Positions 1 through 6,852 of a stretch of 7,473 bases of DNA are shown piece by piece (the first letter of the stretch is position 1; each line of letters opens with the position of its first letter). This DNA comes from JAJPKE01 sp052143275 (GTDB lineage Bacteria > Chloroflexota > Ktedonobacteria > Ktedonobacterales > JADMIN01). The notes beneath the pieces were generated by a model. That model ran no database searches and was not told the DNA's origin. It saw only the letters and a list, made by a program, of their open reading frames with translations. Position numbers and translations under genes: made by a program. Where the stretch lies: positions 1 through 7,473 of the forward strand of contig JBKQTH010000231.1 of NCBI GenBank assembly GCA_052143275.1, read 5' to 3'.

Positions 1-31
1 GGGTGGCTTACCGGTCTTGGCTGGTATTGCA

Positions 32-61
32 TTGACGCCCCCAAATATGGAATCCTATACT
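32..61 (+). promoter_or_regulatory. Sigma70-type promoter for the zinc-ribbon/HTH gene
   Basis: A -35 box TTGACG (32-37, 5 of 6 consensus bases) and a -10 box TATACT (56-61, 5 of 6) are separated by 18 bases. Transcription would start near position 68, giving a leader of about 56 bases before the ATG at 124. Both boxes and the spacing are seen directly; promoter activity is inference. Confidence 0.6.
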
Positions 62-108
62 GACTACGCATGGCTTGAGAAATCAGCATGTTTAGTTACG
101 GCAAAGGT

Positions 109-114
109 AAGGAG
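109..114 (+). promoter_or_regulatory. Ribosome binding site that sets the start at 124
   Basis: AAGGAG lies 9 bases before the ATG at 124. The in-frame ATG at 88 has only a weak GAGAAA upstream and would sit about 20 bases from the predicted transcription start. The start at 124 is therefore preferred. Confidence 0.65.
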
Positions 115-123
115 CGACACTGG

Positions 124-990
124 ATGAGCGGCAAAGTCAAAATGCGGTGCGCACGTTGCGGAAAACCCTTTAAGTCGGCAGGCGCAAAACATACGCTCTG
201 CCCTGAGTGTGAATCCAAAGAGCGTGTGGCGCGTGCGGCTGGCACAATTAAAGTTCAAAGGCCCGTGGTTACACCCCCCAGGACACAGCACCCTACTATT
301 GTGGGACCTGGAGCCGGTATCCTTGTACCCGATCTGGCGCCGAAAGGCCCTCTGACCAAGACCGAGCCCAGCGCGACCCATGCCCCACCGGAGCGCCGTA
401 ACCCCTTGGATGCACGGGATATGCCGCAAGGCCAGCACAGCCAACACTCCGTCTCGGAAAGAATAGAACATTCCCAGGCTCACCGGAGCACGCCGAAACC
501 GGCTAAGCCGGAAAGATCCCCCAAAGCTGCGACGCTCGTGCGCGCGCCGGCGCCGGCCTATGTATTGACCGATGAGGTACGAGCCCGTATCGAAGCAAGG
601 TATCAGGAACTGGCTGCGCCAGTCGAGTTTGATGGAATCCGTACCCAGATTGCGAGTGAGCTGAGCATTCCCAAACCGATGGTGAAGCGCACAGTTGCCG
701 AATTGCGCAAACGCTTGCAGTTGCCCAGTTGGTGGGAATTGCAGTCCTACAGTGGAAGTGCCGACGATCTAGAACGCATTCGCGCGGCCTACCTCCCTTC
801 ACTGCCGATACCGGAGGTGGGAGTCCATAAGCATCTGGCCGAGCAGCTTGGGCTCGATTCCGGTGTCGTATATCAGGGTATTCGCCGCATACGGGCGGAG
901 ATGCACCTCCCGCAATATAACCCTCCAGAAACCCACGAGACTTTGCCGCCAGTTTCCACCGCGCTGGCCAGCGGAAATGACGCAGAATGA
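124..990 (+). CDS. Zinc-ribbon protein with two tandem HTH-like repeats, putative DNA-binding regulator
   Basis: This is a 288-residue soluble protein when read from ATG 124; an in-frame ATG at 88 would add 12 residues. Residues 9-29 form a zinc ribbon with two CxxC pairs (C9/C12 and C26/C29, 13 residues apart). Residues about 40-145 are a low-complexity linker rich in Pro, Ser and His, probably disordered. The C-terminal half holds two similar units of about 54 residues, 149-204 and 213-266. Each has an I..A.Y start, a helix-turn-helix-like core (IASELSIPKPMVKRTVAEL and HLAEQLGLDSGVVYQGI) and an R-x-x-[LM]-x-LP end. I do not recognise a named family. The architecture suggests nucleic-acid binding, with a regulator as the likeliest role and a zinc-dependent partner-binding protein as an alternative. 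It has its own promoter and is separated from ftsH by 528 bases, so it is probably monocistronic. The coding call is firm; the function is inferred. Confidence 0.85.
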   Translation: MSGKVKMRCARCGKPFKSAGAKHTLCPECESKERVARAAGTIKVQRPVVTPPRTQHPTIVGPGAGILVPDLAPKGPLTKTEPSATHAPPERRNPLDARDMPQGQHSQHSVSERIEHSQAHRSTPKPAKPERSPKAATLVRAPAPAYVLTDEVRARIEARYQELAAPVEFDGIRTQIASELSIPKPMVKRTVAELRKRLQLPSWWELQSYSGSADDLERIRAAYLPSLPIPEVGVHKHLAEQLGLDSGVVYQGIRRIRAEMHLPQYNPPETHETLPPVSTALASGNDAE

Positions 991-1223
991 GACACCAGCC
1001 ATAGCATCGGCCCACCTGGTACTTTTGGAGGAGAGGCCACAGAAGCATCTCCAGTTTCTGTAAGTCCACTCCCAGTAAGCGCGGCATCCCTCATACGACC
1101 CGCGGAATTGAGAGGCAAATGCCCTACAGCTTTGGGCCTGATAGAAGCAGTCTGCGGTACCTCGCATACTGGTCCTTGACACACACTGCTAGGATTTGAG
1201 CAAGCGGCCTAGCTGGATGCTTG

Positions 1224-1254
1224 TTGGTCTCGCCTTGGATCGGGCGAATATAAT
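1224..1254 (+). promoter_or_regulatory. Candidate promoter upstream of ftsH
   Basis: A perfect -10 hexamer TATAAT is at 1249-1254. The best -35 I can find is TTGGTC at 1224-1229, with 3 of 6 consensus bases and a long 19-base spacer, and there is no extended -10 TG. The element is thus strong at -10 and weak at -35, which would suit a promoter needing an activator. The predicted start, about 1261, lies inside the tandem repeat. It is the best plus-strand candidate for driving ftsH and the next gene. Confidence 0.35.
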
Positions 1255-1276
1255 CGATTCATCGATTCATCGATTC
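1253..1276. repeat. Three exact tandem copies of ATCGATTC
   Basis: The copies are at 1253-1260, 1261-1268 and 1269-1276 with no mismatch. Each contains the palindrome ATCGAT. The first two bases of the array are the last two of the TATAAT box, so the array covers the expected transcription start. It may be an operator array or simple slippage; the sequence alone cannot decide. Confidence 0.9.
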
Positions 1277-1461
1277 AAACGGCAGTTGCGTCTCTGGTAC
1301 CAACCTCGCGCCATGCTACCTAATTGCCGGACATGGACATATTCATACGTCAACGCGCCTGTGGAAGTGAATCAAAGTGTATTCCAATTGTCTTGGAGCT
1401 GGTCTACCGGTACCTGATGGGTGTAAGACGTATAGCTTTTAGCTTGTAAATTGACTTGCAG

Positions 1462-1479
1462 TGTGTCTCTTTGTGTCTC
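1462..1479. repeat. Direct repeat TGTGTCTC, 10-base period
   Basis: TGTGTCTC occurs at 1462-1469 and again at 1472-1479, exactly 10 bases apart, which is close to one helical turn. It lies about 40-57 bases upstream of the ftsH start. It could be a protein-binding site or part of the leader RNA, but two copies of an 8-mer in this kind of sequence can also be chance. Confidence 0.45.
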
Positions 1480-1518
1480 CTTGGAAGCGTAGATTGGTAG
1501 AGAGGATTTGCCTCGCAC

Positions 1519-3411
1519 ATGGATTCTGGGAAAAAATCACCGAAGTCTTCTCCATCACATAAGCAGCAAGCTTCATCCTGGCATAACCTGCGCATCATGG
1601 TGCCAGTCTTAGTCGCGACTATGCTGCTGGTGGGTCTGGTATTGTTCGTGGTCTCTACGCACCAACAGAGTAACCCTGTGGTGCACGAAACCAGCATCAG
1701 CCAGGTGCTTTCTCTAGCGGATCAACATAAGCTACGCTCCGCCAGTATAGATGATGACACCGTGACGGTTACTACGAGCAATGGCCAGCGCTACAGCGCC
1801 ACCAAGGAAGATGGCCAGATCCTGACCCAGTATTTTCGGGATCGCGGGGTAGACGTCTCGGTGGTGCCGGCCGATTCCGCCGCGCCGATCTGGCTCTCGG
1901 TAGTGGCCGAAGTCGCCGTATTTGGGCTGATAATTTCGCTAGCGGTTGTGGTCATGCGGCGCTCAACCGGCGCTGGAGGCGCCGGCCACGCAGTGCCGTT
2001 TGGACGCAGTCGCGCGGTACGATTCAATGAGTCGCACCCAACTGTACTGTTTGGCGACGTAGCCGGCGCGCCTGAGGCCAAAGAGGAGCTCGCGGAAATA
2101 GTCCAGTTTCTCAAGTTTCCCGAGAAGTTTCAGAGGATGGGCGCTCGCATTCCCAAGGGCGTGTTACTGGTAGGCCCCCCTGGAACGGGCAAGACACTGA
2201 TCTCGCGAGCAGTAGCCGGGGAAGCCGGCGTTGCCTTCTATAGCGTCAGCGGCTCGGAGTTCGTCGAGATGTTTGTAGGCGTCGGCGCCAGCCGTGTGCG
2301 TGATCTTTTCAAGGTAGCAAAAGAAAACTCGCCTTGCATCATATTTATCGACGAAATCGACGCCGTCGGCCGCCAGCGCGGCGGGATGCCTACTACAGGG
2401 AACGACGAGCGAGAACAGACTCTCAATCAACTCCTGGTAGAGCTGGATGGCTTTGCGACCAACGACAATGTCGTAGTTATTGCCGCAACCAACCGTCCTG
2501 ATGTCCTTGACCAGGCACTACTGCGTCCGGGGCGTTTCGACCGGCAGGTCATGCTGGAGAAGCCCGATATCGCCGGGCGCATCTCTATCCTGGGCGTACA
2601 TGCGCAAGGCAAACCACTGGCGCCAACTGTCAGTCTGGAGCGATTGGCCAAGCAAACATCTGGAATGTCCGGCGCCGATCTGGCGAACGTGCTAAATGAA
2701 GCAGCAATACTCGCGGCACGCCGCGACCACGATCTCATACAGCAACCAGATCTTGAGGAATCCATCCTACGTGTAATGGCCGGACCGGAGCGCAAGAGTC
2801 ATGTGCTGACCGCGACCGAAAAAGCGACCGTGGCCTATCATGAGATGGGGCATGCAATCGTCATGCGTATGCTTCCCGGCTGCGATCCCGTGCAGAAAGT
2901 CTCCACGGTCGCGCGCGGCATGGCTCTGGGCATCACCGTGTCGGCGCCCGCCGAGGATCGTGCCCTGCTTCGCCGTTCCGAGCTGCTAGGTAAGCTGGCG
3001 GGTCTCATGGGTGGGCGCGCCGCTGAAGAGATCATCTTTGGAGACATCACCACAGGCGCCGCCCAGGATATCAAGATGGCCACCAACATTGCCCGACGTA
3101 TGGTTCGAGAGTTCGGGATGAGCCCGCTCGGGAATGTACTGCTGGAGGAAGACACTATCGGCCCTCAGCTGGCTACACAGGCGGATGCCGAGGTTTCAAG
3201 CCTCATACTCCAGGCCTACCAGACGGCAAAAGATATCCTAACCCAGCATCGAGATAAGCTGGTCGCGATCTCTGAGCACCTTATTCAGGTTGAGACTATC
3301 GACGCCTCTGAACTTGACCGCCTGCTCTTCGGCACCGCCGGCCGCCACCTCAGCGAAGTGAACGCTGATGCTGTTCTTGTGGGCAGTCTGGTGGGAGAAG
3401 CAAGCGCCTAG
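1519..3411 (+). CDS. ftsH: ATP-dependent zinc metalloprotease FtsH
   Basis: This is a membrane-anchored AAA+ protease (peptidase family M41) that extracts and degrades membrane and short-lived cytosolic proteins, normally as a hexamer. At 630 residues it is full length for the family. Transmembrane helix 1 spans about 24-46, the extracytoplasmic domain 47-122 and helix 2 123-146. The AAA+ module shows Walker A GPPGTGKT (219-226), pore motif FVGVG (252-256), Walker B IIFIDE (274-279) and the second region of homology with arginine fingers R336 and R339. The protease domain has HEMGH (441-445) and the third zinc ligand D517, so the enzyme should be active. HEMGH differs from the usual HEAGH only at a variable position. 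The divergent region after the zinc site (VARGMALGIT) suggests one of several paralogues, as is common in Chloroflexota. The ATG at 1519 has GAGAGGA (1500-1506) 12 bases upstream, a rather long spacer. The isoaspartyl peptidase gene follows 62 bases downstream and may be co-transcribed. Confidence 0.97.
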   Translation: MDSGKKSPKSSPSHKQQASSWHNLRIMVPVLVATMLLVGLVLFVVSTHQQSNPVVHETSISQVLSLADQHKLRSASIDDDTVTVTTSNGQRYSATKEDGQILTQYFRDRGVDVSVVPADSAAPIWLSVVAEVAVFGLIISLAVVVMRRSTGAGGAGHAVPFGRSRAVRFNESHPTVLFGDVAGAPEAKEELAEIVQFLKFPEKFQRMGARIPKGVLLVGPPGTGKTLISRAVAGEAGVAFYSVSGSEFVEMFVGVGASRVRDLFKVAKENSPCIIFIDEIDAVGRQRGGMPTTGNDEREQTLNQLLVELDGFATNDNVVVIAATNRPDVLDQALLRPGRFDRQVMLEKPDIAGRISILGVHAQGKPLAPTVSLERLAKQTSGMSGADLANVLNEAAILAARRDHDLIQQPDLEESILRVMAGPERKSHVLTATEKATVAYHEMGHAIVMRMLPGCDPVQKVSTVARGMALGITVSAPAEDRALLRRSELLGKLAGLMGGRAAEEIIFGDITTGAAQDIKMATNIARRMVREFGMSPLGNVLLEEDTIGPQLATQADAEVSSLILQAYQTAKDILTQHRDKLVAISEHLIQVETIDASELDRLLFGTAGRHLSEVNADAVLVGSLVGEASA

Positions 3412-3461
3412 CCGACGTAGCCTGGCATCACTACCAGCATACTCGTGGTCACGGCACTGCT

Positions 3462-3466
3462 GGAGG
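3462..3466 (+). promoter_or_regulatory. Strong ribosome binding site of the isoaspartyl peptidase gene
   Basis: GGAGG lies 7 bases before the ATG at 3474, near-ideal spacing. It supports this start and independent translation after ftsH. Confidence 0.75.
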
Positions 3467-3473
3467 ACGAAAT

Positions 3474-4469
3474 ATGGGTCGTGCGTTGATTGTTCATGGC
3501 GGAGCAGGGGCCATGACCCCCCAGCGCTTCGAGGCGGCGCGCGAGGGATGCCGCGCCGCGGTAGTAGCAGGCTGGCAGATTCTGTCACAGGGCGGTAGCG
3601 CCCTTGACGCCGTTGAGATGGCGATCGTGACCTTGGAGAATGATCCTGGCTTCAACGCTGGCACTGGAGCGGTATTGGCCAAAGATGGTCGTGCGCAGCT
3701 GGATGCTGGGCTGATGGAAGGTACCTCACTTGATGTGGGAGGAGTAGCTTGTGTCGAGCGCGTCAAGAACCCCATTATGCTGGCGCGCGCAGTGCTAAAC
3801 AGCCCGCACTCCCTGCTGATGGGAGCCGGAGCCGAAGAGTTTGCACGAGAGCAGGGCATCACGCTCTGCCTTCCAAGCGACCTGGTGACACCGGCTCAGT
3901 ATGAACTCTGGCAGCGGGGTTATCTTTCGAGAGATACCGCCAACATTGGTCCGGAGCTGGATGCTGTCTCGGGATCTCCTGAATTACCGGCAGCACCGGC
4001 GACCGAGGCTATGCCGCCATCTGCACCGGTGGGGCGCAGGGGGATACACTCGGATGGCCAGCAACACGGGACCGTCGGCGCGGTGGCGGTAGATAGTCTG
4101 GGACGAATTGCGGCAGGCGCCTCAACTGGAGGCATAGCGGCCAAACATCCTGGACGGATAGGTGATACGCCACTTCCGGGCTGTGGCTTTTACGCCGAAG
4201 ATGGCCTGGGGGGTGTCTCAAGCACCGGCCACGGCGAAGACTTTATTCGTCTCGTTCTGGCCCGGCGCGCACTGGATTTTATTGCCGCCGGCTACTCGGC
4301 GCAGGCCGCCGCTACCGCCTCCATTCGCCTGCTTGACCGGCGCATCCAAGGGTCTGGTGGCCTCATCTTACTTGATGGTGCCGGACGAGTTGGTTGCGCA
4401 CGCAACACTCCTACCATGGCTCATGCCTTTATCCTTGAAGGCATGAAGTCAGTGCGTGCTGGTATCTAG
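3474..4469 (+). CDS. iaaA: Isoaspartyl peptidase/L-asparaginase, Ntn-hydrolase (plant-type, family T2)
   Basis: The family hydrolyses isoaspartyl dipeptides, which arise from damaged Asn/Asp residues during protein turnover, and often L-asparagine too. At 331 residues it matches the usual 310-340. Seen motifs are HGGAGA (8-13), the NAGTGAVL segment (61-68), the LDAGLMEG segment (77-83) and KNPI (98-101). HGTVGAVAVD places the catalytic Thr at T200, where autocleavage would give alpha (1-199) and beta (200-331) subunits. Substrate-binding GRIGD (R228, D231) and STGHGE (T251, G252) are intact. Residues about 157-197 are a flexible Ser/Pro/Ala-rich segment just before the cleavage site, normal for the C-terminal tail of the alpha subunit. 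There is no signal peptide, so it is cytoplasmic. It could be co-transcribed with ftsH 62 bases upstream; clearing isoaspartyl dipeptides left by proteolysis would fit. The family call is firm; isoaspartyl peptidase versus asparaginase preference, and orthology to E. coli iaaA, are not settled. Confidence 0.94.
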   Translation: MGRALIVHGGAGAMTPQRFEAAREGCRAAVVAGWQILSQGGSALDAVEMAIVTLENDPGFNAGTGAVLAKDGRAQLDAGLMEGTSLDVGGVACVERVKNPIMLARAVLNSPHSLLMGAGAEEFAREQGITLCLPSDLVTPAQYELWQRGYLSRDTANIGPELDAVSGSPELPAAPATEAMPPSAPVGRRGIHSDGQQHGTVGAVAVDSLGRIAAGASTGGIAAKHPGRIGDTPLPGCGFYAEDGLGGVSSTGHGEDFIRLVLARRALDFIAAGYSAQAAATASIRLLDRRIQGSGGLILLDGAGRVGCARNTPTMAHAFILEGMKSVRAGI

Positions 4470-4499
4470 GATTACCGGCCGAAGACTGTATCCGTCAAG
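4470..4499. other. 30-base convergent intergenic gap
   Basis: The plus-strand isoaspartyl peptidase gene (TAG at 4467-4469) and the minus-strand S53 gene (TAG, plus-strand 4500-4502) end facing each other here. I see no strong hairpin with a T-run on either strand, so a bidirectional terminator is not evident and some antisense read-through is possible. Confidence 0.6.
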
Positions 4500-6182
4500 C
4501 TATTCCAGCTGGAGCAGATCCTGCGCCAGGACAGCACCGTCCGGAGAACCCCAGCCGGTACAGTAATCCCAGCCAGGTGCGGCATCGTAATAGAGATTAC
4601 CGCCAATGGTGACATCGTGAAACGGCAACGGCGCGGTAACGCTGCCGTTGCCGGCGCCGGCTCCCAACTGGTAGAGTTCCTGATCCAGGAAGCCCAATGG
4701 ATGCAGGCCATGCTGCTCCACCATTTGGTTGATAAGCAGCACCAGCGATGCCCAAACCGGCGTCGCCGCACTGGTGCCGCCGACAATCTGCCAGCAAAGC
4801 GAGCTGCATCCGCCGTCACTGTAGTAAACGGCGTAGCCGGTCAGGGGATCAGCATCGGCAGAGACATCGGGCACCTGACGCATCCCATCCGAGTAGACAT
4901 TTTGAACCCCCGGGCCAGTCTGCCAGTCCGGACGCTGATACAGGGTGCTGAGTCCACCCCCACTGCCAACCTCCTCCAGCGGGCCCTCCCAGCCGGCCTC
5001 GTAGTTATACATACCGTCGGAGTGTAGGAAGAGGGTCGTGCCGCCGACACTGGTGACGAAGGGGCTGGCCGCCACTGCGTCCACCGAGAGCTGGCTGTCC
5101 TGGCAACCGTAAGCTCCATAGTCGCCACTCGCCACCAGTACCGACATTCCCTCGGCATCAGCCCGAGTAAAGCTGTCATCCAGGGAGGTTAGGAAGGCAG
5201 TGGCAACCGATGGATCGAGCTCCGCTTCGCAGGTGCCGAGGCTGATGCTTAGCACCTGAGCCTGGTCGTCTGAAACGATCTGGCTCAGCATCTGGGCGAC
5301 ACTGAGTAAGTCCTCGGCGCTTTCATAGACCAGGATACGCGCATGCGGCGCTATGGCGTGAACGAGCTCGATATCCAGGGTAGGCTCTGCGGTAGTGGTG
5401 CTGGGTCCGCTGCCGACCGGTATCACCTGCGGAGCCGAGGCATTGATGTTGTACTTCTGGTCATAGGCCTGTATATCTGACTGGTTGAAAGCGCCTATCT
5501 CGGCCAGAGCAATTGTCTGGTTAGAGCCATCGAGTCCCGACTGCTGCAACGGTCCCAGATCATACGCGCGTGCGATGTCGGACGGCCCAAGGCCGGTCAC
5601 GCCGGTTGCCAATCCATCTCGGTGGGCCAGCTCGGCATCGTCGCTCAGCACGTTTCGCTGATCCAGCCCAAGTACGCCCACCACCGCACCATCCAGATCG
5701 GCTGGAATCCGCGGCTGGCGATCCGCAGCGTAATAGAGCCGCCCACTGGCGGCACGATACCTGTTGAGTTTTATATCGAAAAATTCTTGGACCTTTGCTA
5801 CCGAGATTTCTAGATTGGCCAGGAGTCCATCTGCGCTATACGCTGGCATGGGTAAACCGGCAGCGCGCAGTACGCCATCCACTCGCGCCCTGTCCTGGGC
5901 TGAGACTCCGAAACGAGCCGCAATCTCGATCGGTGAAAGGTAGCGATGATACTCACCCGAAGCAGGGTCGTTGACTAGCCCAAGAAACCGCTGGAGATCC
6001 CCCGGCGCCCGGCCCCGAAGCACCAGTGATACCGTAATCGTTTGCCCTGGCGAAAGCGGCGAGTTCGGTGCCTGTACCAATTTCCGTTGGCCGGGAAACT
6101 GAGCTACTGCACGCGGCGACGCCGCTGGAAGCGCGGCCACCAGCAACGCCAGCAACAGGAGCGCCACGAGCTTTCTCGACAT
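4500..6182 (-). CDS. Secreted prepro S53 (sedolisin/kumamolisin-type) serine-carboxyl peptidase
   Basis: This is a secreted endopeptidase of family S53, whose known members work at acid pH. Numbering from ATG at 6182 gives 560 residues: a signal peptide (about 1-28, two Arg/Lys then a Leu/Ala-rich core), an activation propeptide (about 40-180) and the catalytic domain to the end. E266 and D270, in EPTLDIE, match the catalytic Glu and Asp. D354 in SGDYG matches the oxyanion-hole Asp, and S471 in GGTSAATP is the nucleophile. The C-terminal calcium site is present, with D523 in DVTIGG and GWDYCTGWGSP around D539. All key residues are intact, so an active, self-processing zymogen is expected. An upstream in-frame GTG at 6194 would add 4 residues. 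I prefer the ATG because GAGGAGAGG precedes it, although the spacing is short. The gene lies 19 bases after the lipoprotein gene and is the last of a three-gene operon. Its physiological substrate is unknown; nutrient scavenging is the usual guess. Confidence 0.95.
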   Translation of the reverse strand: MSRKLVALLLLALLVAALPAASPRAVAQFPGQRKLVQAPNSPLSPGQTITVSLVLRGRAPGDLQRFLGLVNDPASGEYHRYLSPIEIAARFGVSAQDRARVDGVLRAAGLPMPAYSADGLLANLEISVAKVQEFFDIKLNRYRAASGRLYYAADRQPRIPADLDGAVVGVLGLDQRNVLSDDAELAHRDGLATGVTGLGPSDIARAYDLGPLQQSGLDGSNQTIALAEIGAFNQSDIQAYDQKYNINASAPQVIPVGSGPSTTTAEPTLDIELVHAIAPHARILVYESAEDLLSVAQMLSQIVSDDQAQVLSISLGTCEAELDPSVATAFLTSLDDSFTRADAEGMSVLVASGDYGAYGCQDSQLSVDAVAASPFVTSVGGTTLFLHSDGMYNYEAGWEGPLEEVGSGGGLSTLYQRPDWQTGPGVQNVYSDGMRQVPDVSADADPLTGYAVYYSDGGCSSLCWQIVGGTSAATPVWASLVLLINQMVEQHGLHPLGFLDQELYQLGAGAGNGSVTAPLPFHDVTIGGNLYYDAAPGWDYCTGWGSPDGAVLAQDLLQLE

Positions 6183-6201
6183 ACCTCTCCTCACAATATC
6201 C

Positions 6202-6852
6202 CTAAAGCCACTGAATGCTGTTTACGATATGGTCGTACTCGGCGTCAGGCACCAGATTGGCACTCGGGCTATTTGGATCCAGCGGGCTGATGGTAACAAA
6301 GGTAAGGCCAGTTGTGCCGCGAACGCTAGCCATGAGCTGGAGATATACCGGAAAGTCCGGAGTATTAAGCTGCGGCTGAAGGTACGCCGCCACGAACGAC
6401 TCACCTGAACCATCTACGTAGCCGATCTCGGCACCTCTAATCACCCCGGTGTCCACGATATTGATATACTGGCTAGGGTCGAGCGTCTGCTGCTCAATCT
6501 GAGACAACAGCTCGGCGCTGGTTGTACCTAAAGCTACATCTCGGCTTGCGACTATCACCGTGAGATCACCAAAGTCAGTCGAAGCTACCAGTGTCACGCT
6601 GTCCCCGCCGACGCTCTGTACTGACCACGGATCGAAATAGATTAGACTGAAATCTCTGGACACTACCGTGTAAGGCTGTCCTCCAGCACGCGCTGGGGGT
6701 GGGCAATTGCGCGAGCAGGGAGTCGGCGTTGCCGCCGGGATCGGCAACACGGCGGTGATGTCACAAGCCGAGAAACACACTAGGGCAAAGAGCACACCGA
6801 TGATTACCTTCGGTAAGAACCCAAATCTCAGGCGCTTGGGTGCCTCGGTCAT
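6202..6852 (-). CDS. Predicted lipoprotein of unknown function
   Basis: The protein has 216 residues with a basic N-terminus (K6, R7, R9, K15), a hydrophobic stretch (16-29) and Cys at 30 in the context FSAC. This looks like a lipoprotein signal, though Phe at -3 is unusual where Leu, Val or Ile is expected; an uncleaved anchor is the alternative. Residues 31-58 are a Pro/Thr-rich tether with a second CxxxC pair (C46, C50). Residues about 61-216 form one globular domain rich in predicted beta strands, beginning YTVVSRDFSLIYFDPWSV and ending HIVNSIQWL. The pattern resembles PsbP/LpqN-like folds, but this is a guess from strand pattern only. ATG 6852 overlaps the stop of the upstream PrsW-like gene by 4 bases and is preceded by GAGG (6860-6863) 7 bases away, so translation is probably coupled. 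The next gene, S53 peptidase, is 19 bases downstream. An outer-surface partner, substrate or chaperone for either protease would fit, but nothing in the sequence shows which. Confidence 0.85.
   Translation of the reverse strand: MTEAPKRLRFGFLPKVIIGVLFALVCFSACDITAVLPIPAATPTPCSRNCPPPARAGGQPYTVVSRDFSLIYFDPWSVQSVGGDSVTLVASTDFGDLTVIVASRDVALGTTSAELLSQIEQQTLDPSQYINIVDTGVIRGAEIGYVDGSGESFVAAYLQPQLNTPDFPVYLQLMASVRGTTGLTFVTISPLDPNSPSANLVPDAEYDHIVNSIQWL

Larger units (their letters stand above)
991..1518 (+). other. 528-base intergenic region and probable ftsH leader
   Basis: No credible gene is seen here in six frames: open frames are short, start on weak codons, lack a well-placed ribosome binding site, or resemble no protein. 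The stretch looks more AT-rich than the flanking genes, as expected for regulatory DNA. It contains a perfect TATAAT box (1249-1254), a triple 8-mer tandem repeat (1253-1276), and an 8-base direct repeat with 10-base periodicity (1462-1479). I find no GC-rich hairpin followed by a T-run after the stop at 990, so the end of the first transcript is not visible. If transcription of ftsH starts at the TATAAT site, the leader would be about 258 bases long, enough to hold a structured RNA, but I recognise no riboswitch class in it. Confidence 0.55.

Noticed and set aside
88..123. Upstream ATG at 88 as start of the first gene
   Set aside because: AAGGAG is ideally placed for ATG 124 and the 12 extra residues add nothing to the zinc ribbon.
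1027..1036. Strong Shine-Dalgarno-like GGAGGAGAGG after the first gene
   Set aside because: No start codon follows at a workable distance, so it serves no gene I can see.
1039..1061. Possible hairpin ACAGAA/TTCTGT downstream of the first gene
   Set aside because: A 6-base AT-rich stem with an 11-base loop and no T-run is too weak to call a terminator.
503..1087. 194-codon open frame on the minus strand opposite the zinc-ribbon gene
   Set aside because: It is an antisense shadow of a gene with clear domains and has no coherent protein features; other antisense frames over ftsH, the isoaspartyl peptidase and S53 genes were dismissed likewise.
1176..1181. Perfect -35 hexamer TTGACA
   Set aside because: No acceptable -10 lies 15-19 bases downstream; the nearest similar hexamer, TAGGAT at 1190, is only 8 bases away.
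1119..1199. Small open frame of 26 codons (ATG at 1119) after GAGAGG
   Set aside because: The ribosome-binding-like GAGAGG is only 3 bases from the ATG, too close, and the peptide resembles nothing.
1156..1414. GGTACC present three times in the intergenic region (1156, 1296, 1409)
   Set aside because: A 6-base palindrome with irregular spacing and no shared flanks is compatible with chance.
1196..1417. Open frame of 73 codons on the plus strand in the intergenic region
   Set aside because: It starts on TTG without a good ribosome binding site, its product has no recognisable fold or signal, and it runs across the TATAAT box and the 8-mer array.
6183..6194. GTG at 6194 as start of the S53 gene
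   Set aside because: The ATG at 6182 directly follows GAGGAGAGG and gives a normal signal peptide; the GTG has only a weak AGGG upstream.
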